From the NCBI GenBank assembly GCA_027068615.1, contig JAMOQV010000208.1, positions 1 to 8,867 of the forward strand: DNA of 8,867 bases, in the 5' to 3' direction. This stretch comes from Helicobacteraceae bacterium. Its GTDB lineage: Bacteria > Campylobacterota > Campylobacteria > Campylobacterales > Sulfurimonadaceae. The position numbers were made by a program, and so were the translations under genes. Positions 6,631 to 8,867 of the stretch are shown here, piece by piece. Each line of letters starts with the position of its first letter. Position 1 is the stretch's first letter. A model generated the notes under the pieces. That model did not search any database and was not told the origin of the DNA. It was given only the letters and a program-made list of their open reading frames with translations.

Positions 6631-8867
6631 TTGGCAACAACTCTTATAGGTCAGATAGATAGAATCCTTTTTGAAGATGAGGGTTTTTTTATAGCTGTTT
6701 TAAAAACAGGGGAAAAGATAAGTGGAACATACTTAGAGAGTGAAATATCTACTCTTAAAGGTTCTGCTATCACCCTTAGTGGTTTTTGGGATGAGCATAA
6801 AAAGTATGGAAAAACTTTCAAATTTGAACAACTCAAAGTAAATCAAAATCAACTTTTTTTCTTTTTAAACAAGATAGTTAAAGGTTTTACAAAAAAACTC
6901 TCAGCCGAGCTTATTGAGAAGTTTGGAGAAGAGGGTCTTATAGATATACTTGATAACGATATAGAAAAACTTTTAGAGTTTAATGGTATCAAGCAAAAAC
7001 GGCTTAAAAAGATTCAAGAGAGTTGGAAAAAATTTCGTTCTATGAGAAGACTAGGGGAGTTTTTAAGTCCTTATGATGTCTCACAAGCACTTCTTACTAC
7101 CATAGCAACTGCTATGAAAGATGTAGATGAACCATGCACAAAGATAAAAGACAATCCATATATACTTACTTCTATAAATAATATAGGTTTTAAAAGAGCA
7201 GATGAGTTAGCACTTAAGATGGGTATAGATGCAGAGGATGAAAATCGTATCGGTTCTGCTATGGATTATGTACTTTTGAACTACTGTGAAGCTCAAGGGA
7301 ACTCTTGTGTGGCTAAAGAGATTTTATTTGCTGAGCTTGATGAGTTGTTAAACTTTAGTGGGAAAAATCATATCTATGAAGCTACTCTTATAGAGAGGGT
7401 TGCTGAACAAAGTATAGTTTTGATGAAAAACGATAGAGTCTCCCCTGCAAGACTCTATGATGCTGAGAAGTTTTTATATGATGATTTTAAAACTCGTGCT
7501 AAAAAAGATAGTGGTGGTTTTGTAAAAGATTTAGACTCTTTTTTATCTGAACACGAGTTAAACTTAGGTGAACAACAGCGAGATGCAGTTACAAAGATAA
7601 ATCAGGGTGCTTCACTTTTGTTTTTAGTTGGTTATGCAGGAACAGGTAAAAGTACAACTTCAAAAACGATACTAAATCTTTTAAATACAAGATATGAAGA
7701 AAAAGAGATAATCACTTGTGCATTAAGTGGTATCGCTTCTCAAAGAATCTCCGATACAACTGGTTATGAAAGTGCCACTATACAATCTTTACTTATGAAG
7801 TTTGAAGAGGTTGATGAGTTCCCTTTTAGTGTTGTTTTAGTTGATGAAGCATCTATGATAAACTCAACACTTTTTGCAAAGCTTGTCAGAAAGATAAAAA
7901 AAGATGCCATTCTTATAGTGGTAGGAGATGATGCACAACTTCCACCCATAGGTGCTGGAAATATCCTAAGTGATGTTTTAACTTTAGAGTTAGCCCCCAT
8001 AGTAAAACTTACAAAGATTTACAGACAAAGTGAAGAACAAGCTATAACACTTATAGCAAACGATATACGAAAAGGTCAAGTTCCACTCTATAGACAAAAG
8101 TATGACGACTTTGAGTTTATCGATGTAAATATACAAAATTATTATGCACTAAAACAACAACTCTCAGCACAAGAGTTACATGAGCTAAGAGATGAAAACT
8201 CAAACCAAATCATAACAGAGATAGTTCATCAGGTGGTAGCATCTATAAAAAAAGCAAGATACAGACTTCAAAACAAACTTATAAAAGAGTATCTAAATTA
8301 TTTTCAAGTTATAACACCTATGAAAGGTGGAATACTCGGGGCAAATAATCTAAATGTAGTCTTACAAGAGTACTTCAATCCAAATCCTAAAAAATGTGTA
8401 AAAAGGGGAGATGTAGAGTTTCGCCTTATGGATAAAGTGGTTCATACAAAAAATGAAAATATGACATCATGGAGCAGTGAGGGCTTTAAAGAGGGCGAAG
8501 AGAGTGCAACTAGAAGAATTTTTAATGGTATGAGTGGTCTTCTTTTTAAGATAAATGAGGAAGAGGAACAAGTTTTTGTATTTTATCCAAATGAGGATGT
8601 TGTAGTTGTTTATGAGTATGAGGAGTTAAAAAGTCATCTTATGCTTTCTTATGCACTAACGATACATAAAGTGCAGGGTATGGAGTATGATATAGTAGTT
8701 ATCCCTATGACATTTTCACATTTTATAATGCACAATACAAAGCTAGTTTATACAGCAGTAACAAGAGCAAAACATAAATGTCTTATAGTTGGGGAGAGTG
8801 GAGCTTTTGAATCAGCTTGTAAGAGGTTAGAAACTACCAGAAGAGATACTGTTCTTCTGGAGTTATA
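6631..8867 (+). CDS. recD2: RecD2-type ATP-dependent DNA helicase (SF1B), reaching the window edge
   Basis: 5'-to-3' helicase of the RecD2 family, found in bacteria without RecB and RecC partners and linked to DNA repair and replication-fork upkeep. There are 745 codons plus the bases TA, so the stop codon is probably clipped by one base; family length is about 715-800. Residues 1-70 form the N-terminal beta domain. Helix-hairpin-helix-like segments lie at ~80-130, and the RecD2 hallmark NPYILTSINNIGFKRADELA spans 175-194. Helicase motifs are complete: Walker A VGYAGTGKST (333-342), Walker B VLVDEAS (402-408), motif III GDDAQLPPIGAG (432-443), Arg465 in TKIYRQ, TIHKVQGMEYD (677-687), and the arginine finger Arg712 in YTAVTRAK. 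The start must be TTG at 6631: the frame has a stop at 6610-6612, and the first in-frame ATG (7042) lies inside the hairpin region. No strong ribosome site is seen; coupling to glyQ is likely. Campylobacterota usually rely on AddAB, so this is a stand-alone helicase. Confidence 0.93.
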   Translation, partial: MATTLIGQIDRILFEDEGFFIAVLKTGEKISGTYLESEISTLKGSAITLSGFWDEHKKYGKTFKFEQLKVNQNQLFFFLNKIVKGFTKKLSAELIEKFGEEGLIDILDNDIEKLLEFNGIKQKRLKKIQESWKKFRSMRRLGEFLSPYDVSQALLTTIATAMKDVDEPCTKIKDNPYILTSINNIGFKRADELALKMGIDAEDENRIGSAMDYVLLNYCEAQGNSCVAKEILFAELDELLNFSGKNHIYEATLIERVAEQSIVLMKNDRVSPARLYDAEKFLYDDFKTRAKKDSGGFVKDLDSFLSEHELNLGEQQRDAVTKINQGASLLFLVGYAGTGKSTTSKTILNLLNTRYEEKEIITCALSGIASQRISDTTGYESATIQSLLMKFEEVDEFPFSVVLVDEASMINSTLFAKLVRKIKKDAILIVVGDDAQLPPIGAGNILSDVLTLELAPIVKLTKIYRQSEEQAITLIANDIRKGQVPLYRQKYDDFEFIDVNIQNYYALKQQLSAQELHELRDENSNQIITEIVHQVVASIKKARYRLQNKLIKEYLNYFQVITPMKGGILGANNLNVVLQEYFNPNPKKCVKRGDVEFRLMDKVVHTKNENMTSWSSEGFKEGEESATRRIFNGMSGLLFKINEEEEQVFVFYPNEDVVVVYEYEELKSHLMLSYALTIHKVQGMEYDIVVIPMTFSHFIMHNTKLVYTAVTRAKHKCLIVGESGAFESACKRLETTRRDTVLLEL

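Noticed and set aside
6651..6836. Open frame of 61 codons on the minus strand
   Set aside because: Antisense to the N-terminal domain of recD2; low-complexity product and no ribosome site.
7764..8000. Open frame of 78 codons on the minus strand
   Set aside because: Antisense to the Walker B and motif III region of recD2, whose coding is beyond doubt.
1..8867. Search by eye for tRNA, rRNA, CRISPR, insertion sequences, phage or defence genes
   Set aside because: Nothing of the kind was seen; almost all of the window is housekeeping coding sequence of even composition.

Overview
The window looks like chromosome from a low-GC member of the Campylobacterota (former Epsilonproteobacteria), probably of the Sulfurimonas/Sulfuricurvum kind. 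This rests on the AT-rich, ATA- and AAA-heavy coding, on -10 boxes without a clear -35, on the short SecD (521 aa) and SecF (323 aa) encoded as separate proteins, and on lnt lying close to yajC-secD-secF. The phylum is an inference from style and gene order; the genus is a guess.

Layout. On the minus strand, argB (N-acetylglutamate kinase, TTG start) reads leftward into lnt (apolipoprotein N-acyltransferase), which starts inside the end of argB and is cut by the left window edge. A 100-bp divergent promoter region (2005-2106) separates argB from an unrecognised plus-strand gene. That gene encodes a lipoprotein with a long coiled coil and one internal membrane helix. After a 63-bp gap holding a clear TATAAT box comes the tightly packed yajC-secD-secF operon (2806-5615), closed by a strong hairpin terminator. 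A second promoter region leads into glyQ (glycyl-tRNA synthetase alpha chain), followed 11 bp later by a RecD2-type helicase gene. That gene reaches the right edge and probably ends there, with only the last base of its stop codon missing.

How the genes fit together. YajC, SecD and SecF form the accessory complex that helps SecYEG pull proteins across the inner membrane. Lnt finishes the acylation of lipoproteins that have crossed by that route. The unknown lipoprotein lies between these two functions and would depend on both. argB (arginine synthesis), glyQ (translation) and recD2 (DNA repair) are housekeeping genes with no obvious link to them. Four genes (argB, lnt, recD2 and, if the longest frame is used, the lipoprotein) have or may have non-ATG starts, so automatic start calls deserve checking.

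I see no mobile element, CRISPR array, tRNA, rRNA, phage gene or defence module. The window reads as core genome. The only gene of truly unknown function is the dual-anchored lipoprotein; I do not see evidence of a new multi-gene system.
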